Assembly (NCBI GenBank): GCA_964348535.1
Contig: CAYGDB010000005.1
Span: 1-28,949 of the forward strand
Direction of reading: 5' to 3'
Length of the DNA stretch: 28,949 nucleotides
Origin: JBGPJO01 sp964348535
Lineage (GTDB): Bacteria > Patescibacteriota > Minisyncoccia > Phycocordibacterales > JAKFXT01
Position numbers and translations under genes: made by a program. Of the stretch, positions 8,098 to 17,257 are shown in pieces (position 1 is the stretch's first letter; every line of letters begins with the position of its first letter). Below the pieces are notes generated by a model. That model was not told the origin of the DNA and ran no database searches. It saw only the letters and a list, made by a program, of their open reading frames with translations.

Positions 8098-9909
8098 ATG
8101 AATATTTCATCGCCAACAAAAAAAGAAAACGGCGTTTCCATTAAAGCCGTACTCTCTCTTTATTTAAGTCAAGTAAAAAAACACCAGCTTTCAGCCTATA
8201 TAATACTTGCAGGTGTTATTTCAGGCGGAATTACTGTTATATGGATACCACTTATCTATAAAGATTTTTTTGACATTCTCGGGATGGAAGGGAACAGAGC
8301 TTTGCTTGCGCCGAAACTTATAGAGACAATCCTGACCATATTGGCTGTAAATATCTTAGGCTGGGTCGGATGGCGTATCGCTTCATTTGCCAATGCTCAT
8401 TTTCAGCCTATGGTAATGGCAGATCTAAAACAGCATTCATACGAATATCTTTTAGGACACTCATATACATTTTTCGCTAATAATTTTACCGGTTCTCTGG
8501 TCCAAAAAGTAAACAGGTGCGCTAGAGCTTTTGAGCGACTATCGGACAGAATTATTTGGAACATTATACCTCTTATCATACGTCTAGGAGGAGTTTTGAC
8601 GGTATTGTTTTTCATAAACCGGACAATCATGTACGCCCTTTTGTTTTGGTTGTTTATATTTATTTTATGCAATTACCTTTTCGCAAGATGGAAACTAAAA
8701 TATGACATAAAAGGCGCGGAGGCGGACTCAAGGACGACGGCCGTTTTATCTGACTCCATTAGCAACTCAAATACCATACAGCTCTTTACGGGCGCTCTCG
8801 GGGAAAAGAAAAATTTTAAGGAAGTGAACTTAATTCAGGCCCGTCTTCAGCGGTTGCGTTGGAATCTTGACGCCATGATTGAGGGAGTCCAGTCTGTTCT
8901 TTCGATAGGAATGGAATTTTTTCTTTTCTATTATGCGATTAATTATTGGCAAGAAGGCCTGCTTACCATCGGCACGTTTGTTTTGATTCAGGTTTATTTC
9001 TTTGACCTTGTGGGAAGACTTTGGGATTTTAGCCGTATTATCCGAGATGTGTACGAAAGTTTTGCCGATGGAAAAGAAATGGCGGAGATTTTAGCAAAAC
9101 CTCACGATGTTAGAGACATCATAAACGCCATTCCGATTTCTGTTTCAAAAGGGGAAATTGAATTTAGAAATTTAATATTCAGTTTTAATGAAACGCGAGT
9201 GGTCATTGATAAAGTCAATCTTACTATTTCAAGCGGAGAAAAGGTTGCCCTTATTGGACCTTCTGGAGCCGGAAAATCCACTTTCTTTAGATTGCTTTTG
9301 CGTTTTTATGAGCCTGCTGGCGGAAAAATTTTAGTTGATGGTCAGGATATCAAGACCGTTACTCAAGAGAGTCTGAGGAAAAGTATAAGTCTTGTCCCGC
9401 AGGACCCTCTTCTTTTTCATAGGACTCTTCTTGAAAATATAAAGTATGGAAGAAGTGATGCTACTGAAGAAGAAGCGATTGAAGCCGCGAAGCTCGCTCA
9501 CTGCGACGAGTTCGCTCTTAATCTTCCGAAAGGATACGATACTTATGTTGGAGAACGCGGCATAAAACTATCAGGAGGTGAAAGACAGCGTGTCGCTATA
9601 GCTCGGGCAATATTGAAAAATGCTCCGATACTTCTTCTTGATGAAGCGACATCAAGTCTGGATTCCCACTCGGAAAGTCTTATTCAGGACGCTCTTGAAA
9701 ATTTAATGAAAGGAAAAACCACTATCGTTATTGCTCACCGCCTTTCCACTATTAAAAAAATGGATAGGATTATAGTTCTTGATGGAGGAAACATAACCGA
9801 ATCCGGAACGCATGAAGAATTACTTGCGAAAGAAAATAGTTTGTACAAAAAACTTTGGACTTTGCAGTCCGGGGGCTTTATACAAGAGGAGGAGGGGGAG
9901 GAGGAATAA
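8098..9909 (+). CDS. MsbA-like ABC exporter, fused permease and ATPase
   Basis: A 603-residue half-transporter that should work as a homodimer in the cytoplasmic membrane. Residues 30-340 form a six-helix ABC type-1 exporter domain. The nucleotide-binding domain follows with Walker A GPSGAGKST (387-395), the signature LSGGERQR (491-498), Walker B ILLLDEAT (511-518) and the H-loop IVIAHRLS near 545. Lipid, peptide or drug export are all possible; the sequence does not decide the substrate. The C-terminus ends in a Glu-rich tail. It is a single-gene unit, with a near-leaderless promoter in front and a strong GC hairpin behind. Confidence 0.9.
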   Translation: MNISSPTKKENGVSIKAVLSLYLSQVKKHQLSAYIILAGVISGGITVIWIPLIYKDFFDILGMEGNRALLAPKLIETILTILAVNILGWVGWRIASFANAHFQPMVMADLKQHSYEYLLGHSYTFFANNFTGSLVQKVNRCARAFERLSDRIIWNIIPLIIRLGGVLTVLFFINRTIMYALLFWLFIFILCNYLFARWKLKYDIKGAEADSRTTAVLSDSISNSNTIQLFTGALGEKKNFKEVNLIQARLQRLRWNLDAMIEGVQSVLSIGMEFFLFYYAINYWQEGLLTIGTFVLIQVYFFDLVGRLWDFSRIIRDVYESFADGKEMAEILAKPHDVRDIINAIPISVSKGEIEFRNLIFSFNETRVVIDKVNLTISSGEKVALIGPSGAGKSTFFRLLLRFYEPAGGKILVDGQDIKTVTQESLRKSISLVPQDPLLFHRTLLENIKYGRSDATEEEAIEAAKLAHCDEFALNLPKGYDTYVGERGIKLSGGERQRVAIARAILKNAPILLLDEATSSLDSHSESLIQDALENLMKGKTTIVIAHRLSTIKKMDRIIVLDGGNITESGTHEELLAKENSLYKKLWTLQSGGFIQEEEGEEE

Positions 9910-9913
9910 AATC

Positions 9914-9948
9914 GGGCGCGCAATATGTTGCGCGCCCTGATATAGGTT
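9914..9948 (+). terminator. Terminator after the ABC exporter
   Basis: A perfect 10-bp stem (9914-9923 with 9928-9937, GGGCGCGCAA left arm) with loop TATG is followed after a short gap by GGTTTTTG. Strong hairpin, moderate T-tract. Confidence 0.65.
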
Positions 9949-10024
9949 TTTGACCTATATATGCTCCTCGGCTCGGACGAAAAATTCTGATTTTTCGTCT
10001 CTCGCTCTACGTCGCATATAAAAT
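9938..10024 (-). repeat. Structured element downstream of minus-strand gene
   Basis: Reading the minus strand after the stop of the 10025-10474 gene, there is GAGCGAGA, a 10-bp hairpin (GACGAAAAAT arm, loop CAGA), then CGAGCCGAGGAGC and a second hairpin of 8 bp (ATATAGGT arm). The element is flanked by an inverted TATATGC/GCATATA pair. The hairpin followed by CGAGCC matches the second half of the tRNA-linked elements near 18648 and 27913. Confidence 0.5.
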
Positions 10025-10474
10025 TTAAAGAGGTAAAACAAACTGCCGTCTTTCTTCTTCTTTTTTGTCCACTTCTTTTTTGAGAATCTCGGCGCGCTTT
10101 TCGGCTCGCTTCTTTGACCTGCTGCCCATTTCTTTTTTAACTTCTCCGGCAACCAGCCATTTGAGAAAGCTGTGTTGTGGAATTTTTAAACTGGAGAAAA
10201 GAGCTTCTACTGCCGCGTCAATACTCTCGTGAAGGTATACATAAGGTATCGCCAATCTTACGATACTTTCCGTATCTCTTGGCGCAAAATGATGCGATGC
10301 TATCGCCTCCGTTGCGCGACGGCGAGCTTCGTTGAATTTTACTTTTTCAACGTATCTTGGGCCGTAAGAACTTTTGGCGGTAAGCCAAACTCCTCTTTCT
10401 GTTAGGCTGAAGTGGAGAGTTACTTCCCCCACTTTTACCTCTGTGGAATACTTTGAAGAACTGGTAACTTCCAT
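10025..10474 (-). CDS. Hypothetical protein, basic/acidic helical C-terminus
   Basis: A 149-residue protein of unknown function. Residues 1-75 read as a beta-rich domain with many Thr, Val and aromatic residues; residues 110-145 are strongly charged Lys/Arg/Glu and probably a single long helix. There is no signal peptide, membrane segment or catalytic motif that I recognise. Expression looks well supported: a consensus promoter lies at 10507-10536 and a strong AGGAGG ribosome binding site sits seven bases before the ATG. It lies between an ABC exporter and a transposase remnant, so it may be accessory. A structured element follows its stop. Confidence 0.7.
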   Translation of the reverse strand: MEVTSSSKYSTEVKVGEVTLHFSLTERGVWLTAKSSYGPRYVEKVKFNEARRRATEAIASHHFAPRDTESIVRLAIPYVYLHESIDAAVEALFSSLKIPQHSFLKWLVAGEVKKEMGSRSKKRAEKRAEILKKEVDKKEEERRQFVLPL

Positions 10475-10506
10475 TAACCACCTCCTAAGCTGTTTCTCTA
10501 ACCTTA

Positions 10507-10536
10507 ATTATACTACGTAAGATATCATTTTGTCAA
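10507..10536 (-). promoter_or_regulatory. Consensus promoter of the hypothetical gene
   Basis: On the minus strand, TTGACA (10531-10536) and TATAAT (10507-10512) are 18 bp apart, both perfect hexamers. AGGAGG follows at 10481-10486. The -35 box overlaps the end of the transposase remnant, so part of the promoter may derive from the insertion. Confidence 0.75.
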
Positions 10537-10940
10537 ATAGTTGTATCCGTCCACAACATATGAGACTTTTCTGGTAATTGATTACAAATATACCTCAAAG
10601 GTGAAATCAGCCCTAATGACCAGTGAGGACGTCTGGTGTTGTACCACAGCAACCAGTCAATCAGCTTCTGGTTGAAGGCGTCAATGTCGTAAGCTAGAAG
10701 GTAACGATTTTGTTTGATGAAAGCGTCTGAGAGCGTTCTGTTAAACCTTTCAATCTCGGAATTCATCTTGGGACAGCGGGGGTAGGTGTTGAAGTGGGTT
10801 ACCCCCGTCTTTTCAAGGTACAGATGAAAGTGTTTCTCAAACTCTGATCCATTGTCAGTCTGGACATGTGAAAGGGACACCGGAGCAACCGATTTAAACT
10901 TTCTCATGAAGTCTGTTGAAGAGTCTGAGGAACTATCGGA
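10533..10940 (-). pseudogene. IS481-like transposase fragment, C-terminal half
   Basis: The minus strand encodes the second half of an rve-type DDE transposase: the second catalytic Asp in QTDNGSEF, the catalytic Glu in MNSEIERFNRT, and the usual WYNTRRPHWSLG stretch followed by a C-terminal tail ending in MLWTDT. The N-terminal helix-turn-helix and first catalytic Asp are absent. Open reading continues for some ten codons upstream of the first ATG (SSSDSSTDF), so the break is near 10940 rather than at that ATG. It is a remnant that cannot transpose by itself. Confidence 0.8.
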
Positions 10941-11138
10941 AAGATTTTGAAAAAAGAAGGACTGGTACGCAAATATCGAGTCCGAAAAATTAAATACAAA
11001 TACATCAAAGCGGAAAGGTTACCGGGAGAATTAGTCGAGATTGACGTCAAACTAGAGCATTGCGGTTTAAACGGCCAAACGCCGAATGAATTTTTGAAAG
11101 ATCATCAATTAATTAAACCGCCGAATGTCTGCGCCTAA
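10941..11138 (+). pseudogene. IS481-like transposase fragment, internally deleted
   Basis: The plus strand encodes ILKKEGLVRKYRVRK and LPGELVEIDVK, which is the linker and first DDE strand (catalytic Asp in IDVK) of an IS481-like transposase. It then jumps directly to a C-terminal tail (GLNGQTPNEFLKDHQ), so most of the catalytic core is missing. No good start codon exists; a stop lies just upstream. The tail differs from that of the neighbouring minus-strand fragment, so these are pieces of two elements, not one inverted gene. The T-rich block after 11150 may include a decayed element end. Confidence 0.75.
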
Positions 11139-11194
11139 AATAGAAATAAGGTCTTTTTGGTGTTGGCCCAATTCGGTTTTTTACAAATCTTTGA

Positions 11195-11200
11195 TATAAT
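11195..11200 (+). promoter_or_regulatory. -10 box upstream of the O-antigen-ligase-like gene
   Basis: A perfect TATAAT lies 36 bases before the ATG at 11237. A weak -35 candidate (TTCGGT, 11172-11177) is 17 bp upstream. Unlike several other genes here, this one would have a real 5' leader. Confidence 0.45.
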
Positions 11201-11236
11201 CACTGATGTGAATTAATAATATAAAAAACTAGAATT

Positions 11237-13669
11237 ATGGATACAATTGAGTTGGCGGAGAAAAAAACTTTTCTAGATAAATTCGGGGCTTTGTTTTTAA
11301 CCGCTTTTGTTTTCCTTCTTCCCATTTTCGTTTTCCCTTCTTCACTTTTACCATTTCAGGCTGGAAAAGCTTTGCTGGTTTTCATTTTTTCTATCTCACT
11401 TTTTGTGGCATGGATTGTTGATCGAATTCGAGTTGGCAGAGTTGTCATCCCTCAATCTTTTGCGTTAGCCTCTCTTTTAGGTCTTGTCTTTGTTTACTTT
11501 ATTTCAGCACTGTTTTCAAAATCAGTACTTCAGGGCATCGTCGGTAGAGGATTTGAATTAGATACTGCTTTCTCTATCCTATCTTTCTTTTTAATATCAT
11601 TCCTCATAACACAGTTTTTTCACACTAAGCAGTCAATATTTAATCTTTACATAGCAATATTCTCTTCGTTTTTTGTCTTATTTATTTTCAGTTTTATACG
11701 CCTCGTTGCAGGACCGGGGGTTTTTAGTTTTGGCATTCTTAACACTTCGGTTTCAAATCTGATCGGTTCTTGGAATGATTTTGGAGTTTTCTTTGGATTG
11801 ATTACTATTCTCTCTATGGTGATGCTTGAGATTCTTCCACCCAAGGGCATTCTCCGCTTTCTTCTCCATGTTGCCACTGCTCTGTCTTTATTGGCTCTTT
11901 CTGTTATTAATTTCAATTCAGTTTGGTATGCGGTTGGCCTTTTTGCTCTTGCCTTGTTTGTTTACTCTTTTGTTTTTGCAAAAGTCTTTGATTCCGAAGG
12001 TAACAAAATCCTGGAGTTTAAAGATAGAGATTTTTTGAAGTTGCCAAAGGTTCCGTTGGTGGTCATCTTATTCTCTGTTATATTTTTAATCACAGGCAGT
12101 CAGTTTTTTTCGAAGGAGTATCCAAATCTTGATGTCGGTGATTATATTTCCCAAAAACTAAATTTGGTTCAATTGGAAGCCAGACCTTCATGGGCTACGA
12201 CATTTGGTATCGCCATAAATACTCTCAAGACTGATTCTTTGACTGGCGTTGGCCCAAACCAGTTTTATACAGAATGGATTAAATATAGACCAAAGGTTGT
12301 TAATGAAAGCGCTTTCTGGAATGCTGATTTTAATTTTGGGATAGGAATTATTCCGAGTGCTTTTGTCTCGGTGGGTATTCTCGGTGCCCTTTTCTGGATT
12401 ATTTTCTTATTTGCTTTTTTCTATAGCAGCGTTCGGATAATTAAAAAACCCAGAGAGGACCTGTTCGCCTATTACTTATCCGTCACCTCATTTGTGGGCG
12501 CCTCTTATTTATGGATCATGTCTATTTTTTATACGACATCAACCGTCCCGTTCGCTCTTGCTTTTATTTTTACAGGAGCTTGCTTGGCGTCATTTATAGT
12601 AAGCGCTGACATTGGTGAAAAAACTTTTTCTTGGAACACAGAACCTTCAAAACGTTTTGCTGTTCTGATTTTATCTATAGTTTTTATTGTCAGTTCCGCC
12701 ACAATCATTATTATGGTTGCCAAGCGTTACATCTCCCTTGCTTATTTTAATAACGCTCTTTCAATTTTTAATACCACTTCTGGTCTTGAGGGTGCGGAAC
12801 AAAACCTAAGGAAGGCTATCTCGGTAAACGAAGATGACATTTATTATCGCGGTCTTTCCGAAATTGCGCTTATCAATCTGAATATAGTCGCAAGCCAAGT
12901 TACACCCACTACTCCATCGGAAGAGATTAGAGAAAAGTTCTCGTTTCTTATGGGCGGCGCAATTCAATCAGCCCAGAGGGCTAGGGATATTAACCCTGCA
13001 AATTACCAGAATTGGGTTTCTTTGGCTAAAACATATGAAGTTTTTGTTTCGCTTAAAATTGCCGGAGCTTATGAAAACGCTAAATCCAATTATATTGAGG
13101 CGGCAAAAATAAATCCCACAAATCCAGCAATCTTACTTTCACTTGCCAACCTTGAGGTGGCTAATGGTCAAAATGAGGCTGCCAGAAATTTTATAAAACA
13201 GTCTCTTGATTTGAAAGGGAATTATACAGATGCCATATTTCTTTTGTCTCAAATTGAGGTGGCGGAGGGTAACTTAAAAGGGGCCATTAAATATGTTGAG
13301 TCTGCGTCAATTATTTCTCCCAACGATTCAGCAGTCTTCTTTCAATTAGGCTTTCTTTATTACAACAACAGTGAATACAAAAAAGCCATAACTTCTCTTG
13401 AAAGAGCCGTCGCTCTTGAACCGTCTTACGCGAACGCCCGTTATTTTCTTGGTCTTTCTTATGACAAATCTGAGAGAAAAGAAGATGCCATTATTCAGTT
13501 TGAAAATATTGAAAAAACTAATCCGACAAATCAAGAAGTTAAATTTATATTAAATAATCTTCGGGCTGGAAAAGACGCTTTTTCAAAAGTGGCGCCACCG
13601 CTTGATGATAAGCCAGAGAAGAGAAAAAAGGCTCCTATTGAAGAGCCAGATCGATCCGGTAACTTATAG
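11237..13669 (+). CDS. O-antigen ligase-like membrane protein with TPR tail
   Basis: An 810-residue membrane protein. The first 480 residues contain about a dozen hydrophobic segments; the segment around 300-350 (ARPSWATTFGIAI, GVGPNQFYTEW) resembles the large loop of the Wzy_C/O-antigen ligase superfamily, where conserved Arg and His/Asn residues transfer lipid-linked glycans. Residues 515-780 hold tandem TPR-like repeats with the typical A..L..A and LEPSYANARYFLGLSY patterns. This membrane-plus-TPR layout is common in CPR genomes and suggests polysaccharide ligation or glycosylation at the cell surface. It lies ten bases before murJ and probably shares its transcript. The exact acceptor is unknown. 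Confidence 0.75.
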   Translation: MDTIELAEKKTFLDKFGALFLTAFVFLLPIFVFPSSLLPFQAGKALLVFIFSISLFVAWIVDRIRVGRVVIPQSFALASLLGLVFVYFISALFSKSVLQGIVGRGFELDTAFSILSFFLISFLITQFFHTKQSIFNLYIAIFSSFFVLFIFSFIRLVAGPGVFSFGILNTSVSNLIGSWNDFGVFFGLITILSMVMLEILPPKGILRFLLHVATALSLLALSVINFNSVWYAVGLFALALFVYSFVFAKVFDSEGNKILEFKDRDFLKLPKVPLVVILFSVIFLITGSQFFSKEYPNLDVGDYISQKLNLVQLEARPSWATTFGIAINTLKTDSLTGVGPNQFYTEWIKYRPKVVNESAFWNADFNFGIGIIPSAFVSVGILGALFWIIFLFAFFYSSVRIIKKPREDLFAYYLSVTSFVGASYLWIMSIFYTTSTVPFALAFIFTGACLASFIVSADIGEKTFSWNTEPSKRFAVLILSIVFIVSSATIIIMVAKRYISLAYFNNALSIFNTTSGLEGAEQNLRKAISVNEDDIYYRGLSEIALINLNIVASQVTPTTPSEEIREKFSFLMGGAIQSAQRARDINPANYQNWVSLAKTYEVFVSLKIAGAYENAKSNYIEAAKINPTNPAILLSLANLEVANGQNEAARNFIKQSLDLKGNYTDAIFLLSQIEVAEGNLKGAIKYVESASIISPNDSAVFFQLGFLYYNNSEYKKAITSLERAVALEPSYANARYFLGLSYDKSERKEDAIIQFENIEKTNPTNQEVKFILNNLRAGKDAFSKVAPPLDDKPEKRKKAPIEEPDRSGNL

Positions 13670-13679
13670 TAGAGGCATT

Positions 13680-15356
13680 ATGGTCCGCCGTCTTATTAGC
13701 TTATTAAGTACCGATGTGTCAAGTGTGCATGCCGCTGCTTATATTTTAGCTTTTTCAGCCATTGCTTCACAAATTCTTGCCCTGATAAGAGACCGTCTTT
13801 TGGCTCATACATTCGGGGCGAGTATAGAGCTTGACGTATACTACTCAGCTTTTCGTGTTCAGGATTTTATATTCTTTTCAGTTGCTTCACTCGTTTCTCT
13901 TACTGTTCTTATACCAATTCTTATCGGTAAAATCGAAAGTGGCAAAGAAGAAACAAAAAAATTTCTTAACTCTGTTTTTTCGGTTTTTTTTCTTGCCGTT
14001 TCAATATTTGCTCTCATTGTCGCATGGTTTACTCCTTCAATTATTCCTTTTATTTTTCCGGGTATTATTGGTAAAGGGTATGATGCTGACTTGATTTTTC
14101 TTACCAGACTTTTACTTTTATCTCCTCTTATTTTAGGTCTTTCAAACCTTCTTGGAAGCATTACTCAAGCCTACAGAAAATTTTTTATATCCGCCATTTC
14201 TCCTCTTCTGTATAATATTGGCATTATAATCGGCATAGTTTTTTTCTACCCATTTTATGGAATATCAGGATTAGGCTACGGTGTTATATTGGGAGCGATC
14301 TTTCATCTTTTGGCCCAAGTTCCTTTTATTTTATCTGAAGGTCTTTTTCCTAAATTTACCTTTGTTTGGGATTTTAATGAAATTAAGCGCCTGTTGTCTT
14401 TATCTTTGCCTCGCACTTTGGCTCTTTCTTTAAATCACATTACGCTTCTTATTCTTTTTGGTTTTGCTTCTTTGATGGGGGTTGGCTCGATTTCAATTTT
14501 AAGTTTTTCTTTTAATCTCCAATCTGTATTGGTAGCGACAATCGGCGCTAGTTATTCGGTGGCGGCTTTTCCAATTTTGGCCAGGCATTTTTTTAAAAAA
14601 GAACAAAAAGAATTTCTTGACCACTTTACGACCGCTTTAAAGCACATAATATTTTGGTCCTTACCGGCCTTGGTTTTATTTATTGTCCTTCGCGCCCAAA
14701 TTGTCAGGGTGGTTTTAGGTTCCGGCGCTTTTTCCTGGCAAAACACTAGACTTACAGCTGCCGCTCTCGCTCTTCTTGTTGTATCGATCATAGCTCAGAA
14801 TATCTCCCTTTTATTTATAAGAGCTTTCTATGCGGCCGGAGACACCAAAAAACCCCTAATAATATCTCTCATTTCATCCTCTCTTATTGTAATTTTGGCT
14901 TATACAGGCCTTTTGCTTTTTTCCTCAAACGCTCTATTTAAAAACTTTATTGAAGTCATTATGCGGGTTCCTGATTTATCGGGAACCGCAATATTAATAA
15001 TACCTCTTGCGTACAGCATCGGCTCTTTCTTAAATGTCATTTTATTTTGGGTATTCTTTAGACGTTTTTTCTCGCCTTTCTCTTTTGAAATTGGAAAGAC
15101 GGCTTTTCACAGTTTGTCCTCGTCCGCCTTAATAGGGTTCGTAAGTTATCAAGGGCTTCAATTTTTTGGAAAGTTTTTCAACTTGGATACATTTACCGGC
15201 ATCTTTTTCCAAGGTTTTCTTTCAGGTCTTAGCGGAATAGCGTTTGGTATTTTTGCCCTTTATATATTTAAAAATGAGGAGTTTTTTGAAATCACAAAAT
15301 CACTCAAACTTCGGATTTTTAAAACAGACGTTGTCCAGACAGACACAATAACTTAA
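13680..15356 (+). CDS. murJ: MurJ/MviN lipid II flippase
   Basis: A 558-residue polytopic membrane protein of the MOP superfamily with about 14 hydrophobic segments. The N-terminus (ILALIRDRLLAHTFGAS, then LDVYYSAFRVQDF) is the characteristic MurJ start with its conserved Arg-rich loop. It should move lipid II across the cytoplasmic membrane for peptidoglycan synthesis. The start at 13680 was chosen because it follows AGAGG, gives a normal MurJ N-terminus and leaves a ten-base gap after the upstream gene; an earlier in-frame start at 13602 would overlap that gene and adds an unlikely basic tail. It forms an envelope pair with the O-antigen-ligase-like gene. Confidence 0.88.
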   Translation: MVRRLISLLSTDVSSVHAAAYILAFSAIASQILALIRDRLLAHTFGASIELDVYYSAFRVQDFIFFSVASLVSLTVLIPILIGKIESGKEETKKFLNSVFSVFFLAVSIFALIVAWFTPSIIPFIFPGIIGKGYDADLIFLTRLLLLSPLILGLSNLLGSITQAYRKFFISAISPLLYNIGIIIGIVFFYPFYGISGLGYGVILGAIFHLLAQVPFILSEGLFPKFTFVWDFNEIKRLLSLSLPRTLALSLNHITLLILFGFASLMGVGSISILSFSFNLQSVLVATIGASYSVAAFPILARHFFKKEQKEFLDHFTTALKHIIFWSLPALVLFIVLRAQIVRVVLGSGAFSWQNTRLTAAALALLVVSIIAQNISLLFIRAFYAAGDTKKPLIISLISSSLIVILAYTGLLLFSSNALFKNFIEVIMRVPDLSGTAILIIPLAYSIGSFLNVILFWVFFRRFFSPFSFEIGKTAFHSLSSSALIGFVSYQGLQFFGKFFNLDTFTGIFFQGFLSGLSGIAFGIFALYIFKNEEFFEITKSLKLRIFKTDVVQTDTIT

Positions 15357-15423
15357 GTTTACTGCTCACTTTGAGCAATGAAATGTTGTCTTCAGGACTG
15401 GCTTTTGCTCAATGTTTAGGTAG

Positions 15424-15429
15424 TATAGA
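15424..15429 (+). promoter_or_regulatory. -10 box of lepA
   Basis: TATAGA ends five bases before the lepA ATG at 15435, so the transcript would start at or near the start codon. No -35 match stands out. Confidence 0.35.
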
Positions 15430-15434
15430 TAGCT

Positions 15435-17249
15435 ATGGATTATCATCGTATCAGAAATTTTTCAATTATTGCCCATATTGACCACGGTAAAAGCACCCTG
15501 GCTGATAGACTGCTTGAAGTTACTAACACTATTGAAAAGCGCAAAATGCGCGATCAGGTTCTTGATTCTATGGAGCTTGAGAGAGAGCGTGGAATTACAA
15601 TTAAAATGCAGCCCGTCAGGATGCTCTGGCATCCTGACGGTCCTGAGCGAAGCGAAGGGCAGGAATACATCTTGAATCTGATTGACACACCTGGGCATAT
15701 TGATTTTTCTTATGAAGTCTCAAGAGCACTGAAAGCGGTTGAGGGATGTCTCCTTCTTGTTGACGCTACTCAAGGGGTACAAGCTCAGACCCTGACCACT
15801 CTTTCTCTGGCTAAACAAAATAACCTTGCCATTATTCCGGTTCTTAATAAAATTGATTCACCACTTGCTAGAATTTCAGATGTGGAAGAGGAAATGGTAA
15901 AACTTCTTGATTGCAGGGTGGATGACATCATCCACACTTCCGGCAAAACAGGGGAGGGTGTGGAGGAGCTTCTTGAAGAAATTGTGAAAAAGATACCACC
16001 GCCTAAAGTTTCTGAAAGCGATTTTTTGTCGCAAGCTCTTGTTTTTGATTTTCAATATTCAAACCATAAAGGCATTATTCTTTATGTCAGAATATTCTCC
16101 GGCAAGTTTTCACATGGCGACGTATTAAAACTTTCAGTGGCAAACGAGCGTTTTATAGCGGGGGAGATAGGAGTTTTTTCTCCGGAAATGAAACCCGTTG
16201 ATTCACTTTCTTCCGGTGAGATAGGTTACATTGTGTCGGGTATTAAAAAGCCCGGGGTTGTTTTGATTGGCGATACGGTTACCACAGAAAAAAATCCGGC
16301 TCCGATTCTTTCCGGTTATCAAAATCCTAAACCTATGGTCTGGGCGTCTGTTTATCCGGAAAGTCAGGATGAATTTGATTCTCTTCGTCAGGGGCTTCTT
16401 CGTTTAAAACTTACAGATTCGTCTCTTTCTTTTGAGGAAGAACATTCAGGATCGCTTGGCCGCGGTTTTAGATGCGGTTTTCTTGGAATGCTTCATCTTG
16501 AAATTATCACCGAACGTCTAAAACGGGAATTTGATTTGAAATTGATTGTTACGACTCCGTCTATAAACTATGACGTGAAACTGAAGAATGGAAAAACCCT
16601 TAAAGTTTACACCCCGTCACTCTTTCCAGACCATGGCGACATAGAAGAAATAAAAGAGCCGTGGGCGCGGGTTAAAATTATTTCTCCGCCAGTTTATGTT
16701 GGTGAAATTCTAAAGCGTGTCCATTCAAGAGAAGCGGAAATCGGAGAAACAGAAAATTTTGGAGACAATCGCATGTCTGTTATTTTACTGATGCCTCTTC
16801 GAGAGCTTATGAGGCACTTTTTTGATGAAATAAAGAGCGCTTCTTCCGGATACGCATCCCTCTCTTACGAGCTTATTGGCATGCGAGAGGCGAATGTAAC
16901 CCGTCTTGATATATTGGTCGCCGAAGAACCAGTTCCGGCTTTTTCGAGAGTGGTGTCTGTGGAAAAAGCCGAAGAAGAGGCTGAATCAGCCGCTGAGCGT
17001 TTATACAATATTTTACCGCGACAAATGTTTGTTACAAAAATTCAAGCTAAAGCTTTGGGCAGGATTATATCATCTCGCAGTATATCGGCGCTTAGGAAAG
17101 ATGTGACTGGGTATTTGTACGGAGGTGATATTACCCGTAAAATGAAACTTCTTGAAAAGCAAAAACGTGGCAAAAAGAAAATGAAAGAACGGGGAAAAGT
17201 AAATATCCCAAGCGAAACTTTTCTCAAAATGCTTCGCTCCGATATTTAG
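15435..17249 (+). CDS. lepA: Elongation factor 4 (LepA), back-translocating GTPase
   Basis: A 604-residue translational GTPase of normal length. The G1 motif AHIDHGKS is at 13-20, GITIK follows as switch I, DTPGH is the G3 motif and NKID the G4 motif. Domains II, III, V and the LepA-specific C-terminus (ending with the KKKMKERGKVNIPSETF stretch) are complete. It binds the ribosome and can reverse or remodel a stalled translocation. One oddity is at residues 60-75, where the short loop between switch I and G3 is enlarged by HPDGPERSEGQ; the DNA there is a perfect 12-bp hairpin followed by a GAGCGAAGCGAAGG repeat. The gene stays in frame and is presumably functional. Confidence 0.96.
   Translation: MDYHRIRNFSIIAHIDHGKSTLADRLLEVTNTIEKRKMRDQVLDSMELERERGITIKMQPVRMLWHPDGPERSEGQEYILNLIDTPGHIDFSYEVSRALKAVEGCLLLVDATQGVQAQTLTTLSLAKQNNLAIIPVLNKIDSPLARISDVEEEMVKLLDCRVDDIIHTSGKTGEGVEELLEEIVKKIPPPKVSESDFLSQALVFDFQYSNHKGIILYVRIFSGKFSHGDVLKLSVANERFIAGEIGVFSPEMKPVDSLSSGEIGYIVSGIKKPGVVLIGDTVTTEKNPAPILSGYQNPKPMVWASVYPESQDEFDSLRQGLLRLKLTDSSLSFEEEHSGSLGRGFRCGFLGMLHLEIITERLKREFDLKLIVTTPSINYDVKLKNGKTLKVYTPSLFPDHGDIEEIKEPWARVKIISPPVYVGEILKRVHSREAEIGETENFGDNRMSVILLMPLRELMRHFFDEIKSASSGYASLSYELIGMREANVTRLDILVAEEPVPAFSRVVSVEKAEEEAESAAERLYNILPRQMFVTKIQAKALGRIISSRSISALRKDVTGYLYGGDITRKMKLLEKQKRGKKKMKERGKVNIPSETFLKMLRSDI
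15613..15660 (+). repeat. Palindromic insertion inside lepA
   Basis: A perfect 12-bp inverted repeat (15613-15624 with 15629-15640, loop TCTG) is followed by TCCTGAGCGAAGCGAAGGGC. The left arm CCGTCAGGATGC encodes ordinary LepA sequence (PVRM), so the right arm is an inverted copy of host sequence. The insertion is in frame, in a loop tolerant of length change. Confidence 0.6.
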
Positions 17250-17257
17250 ATTTTAGC

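Noticed and set aside
13602..13679. Longer N-terminus for MurJ
   Set aside because: It would overlap the upstream gene by 68 bases and adds residues absent from MurJ proteins.
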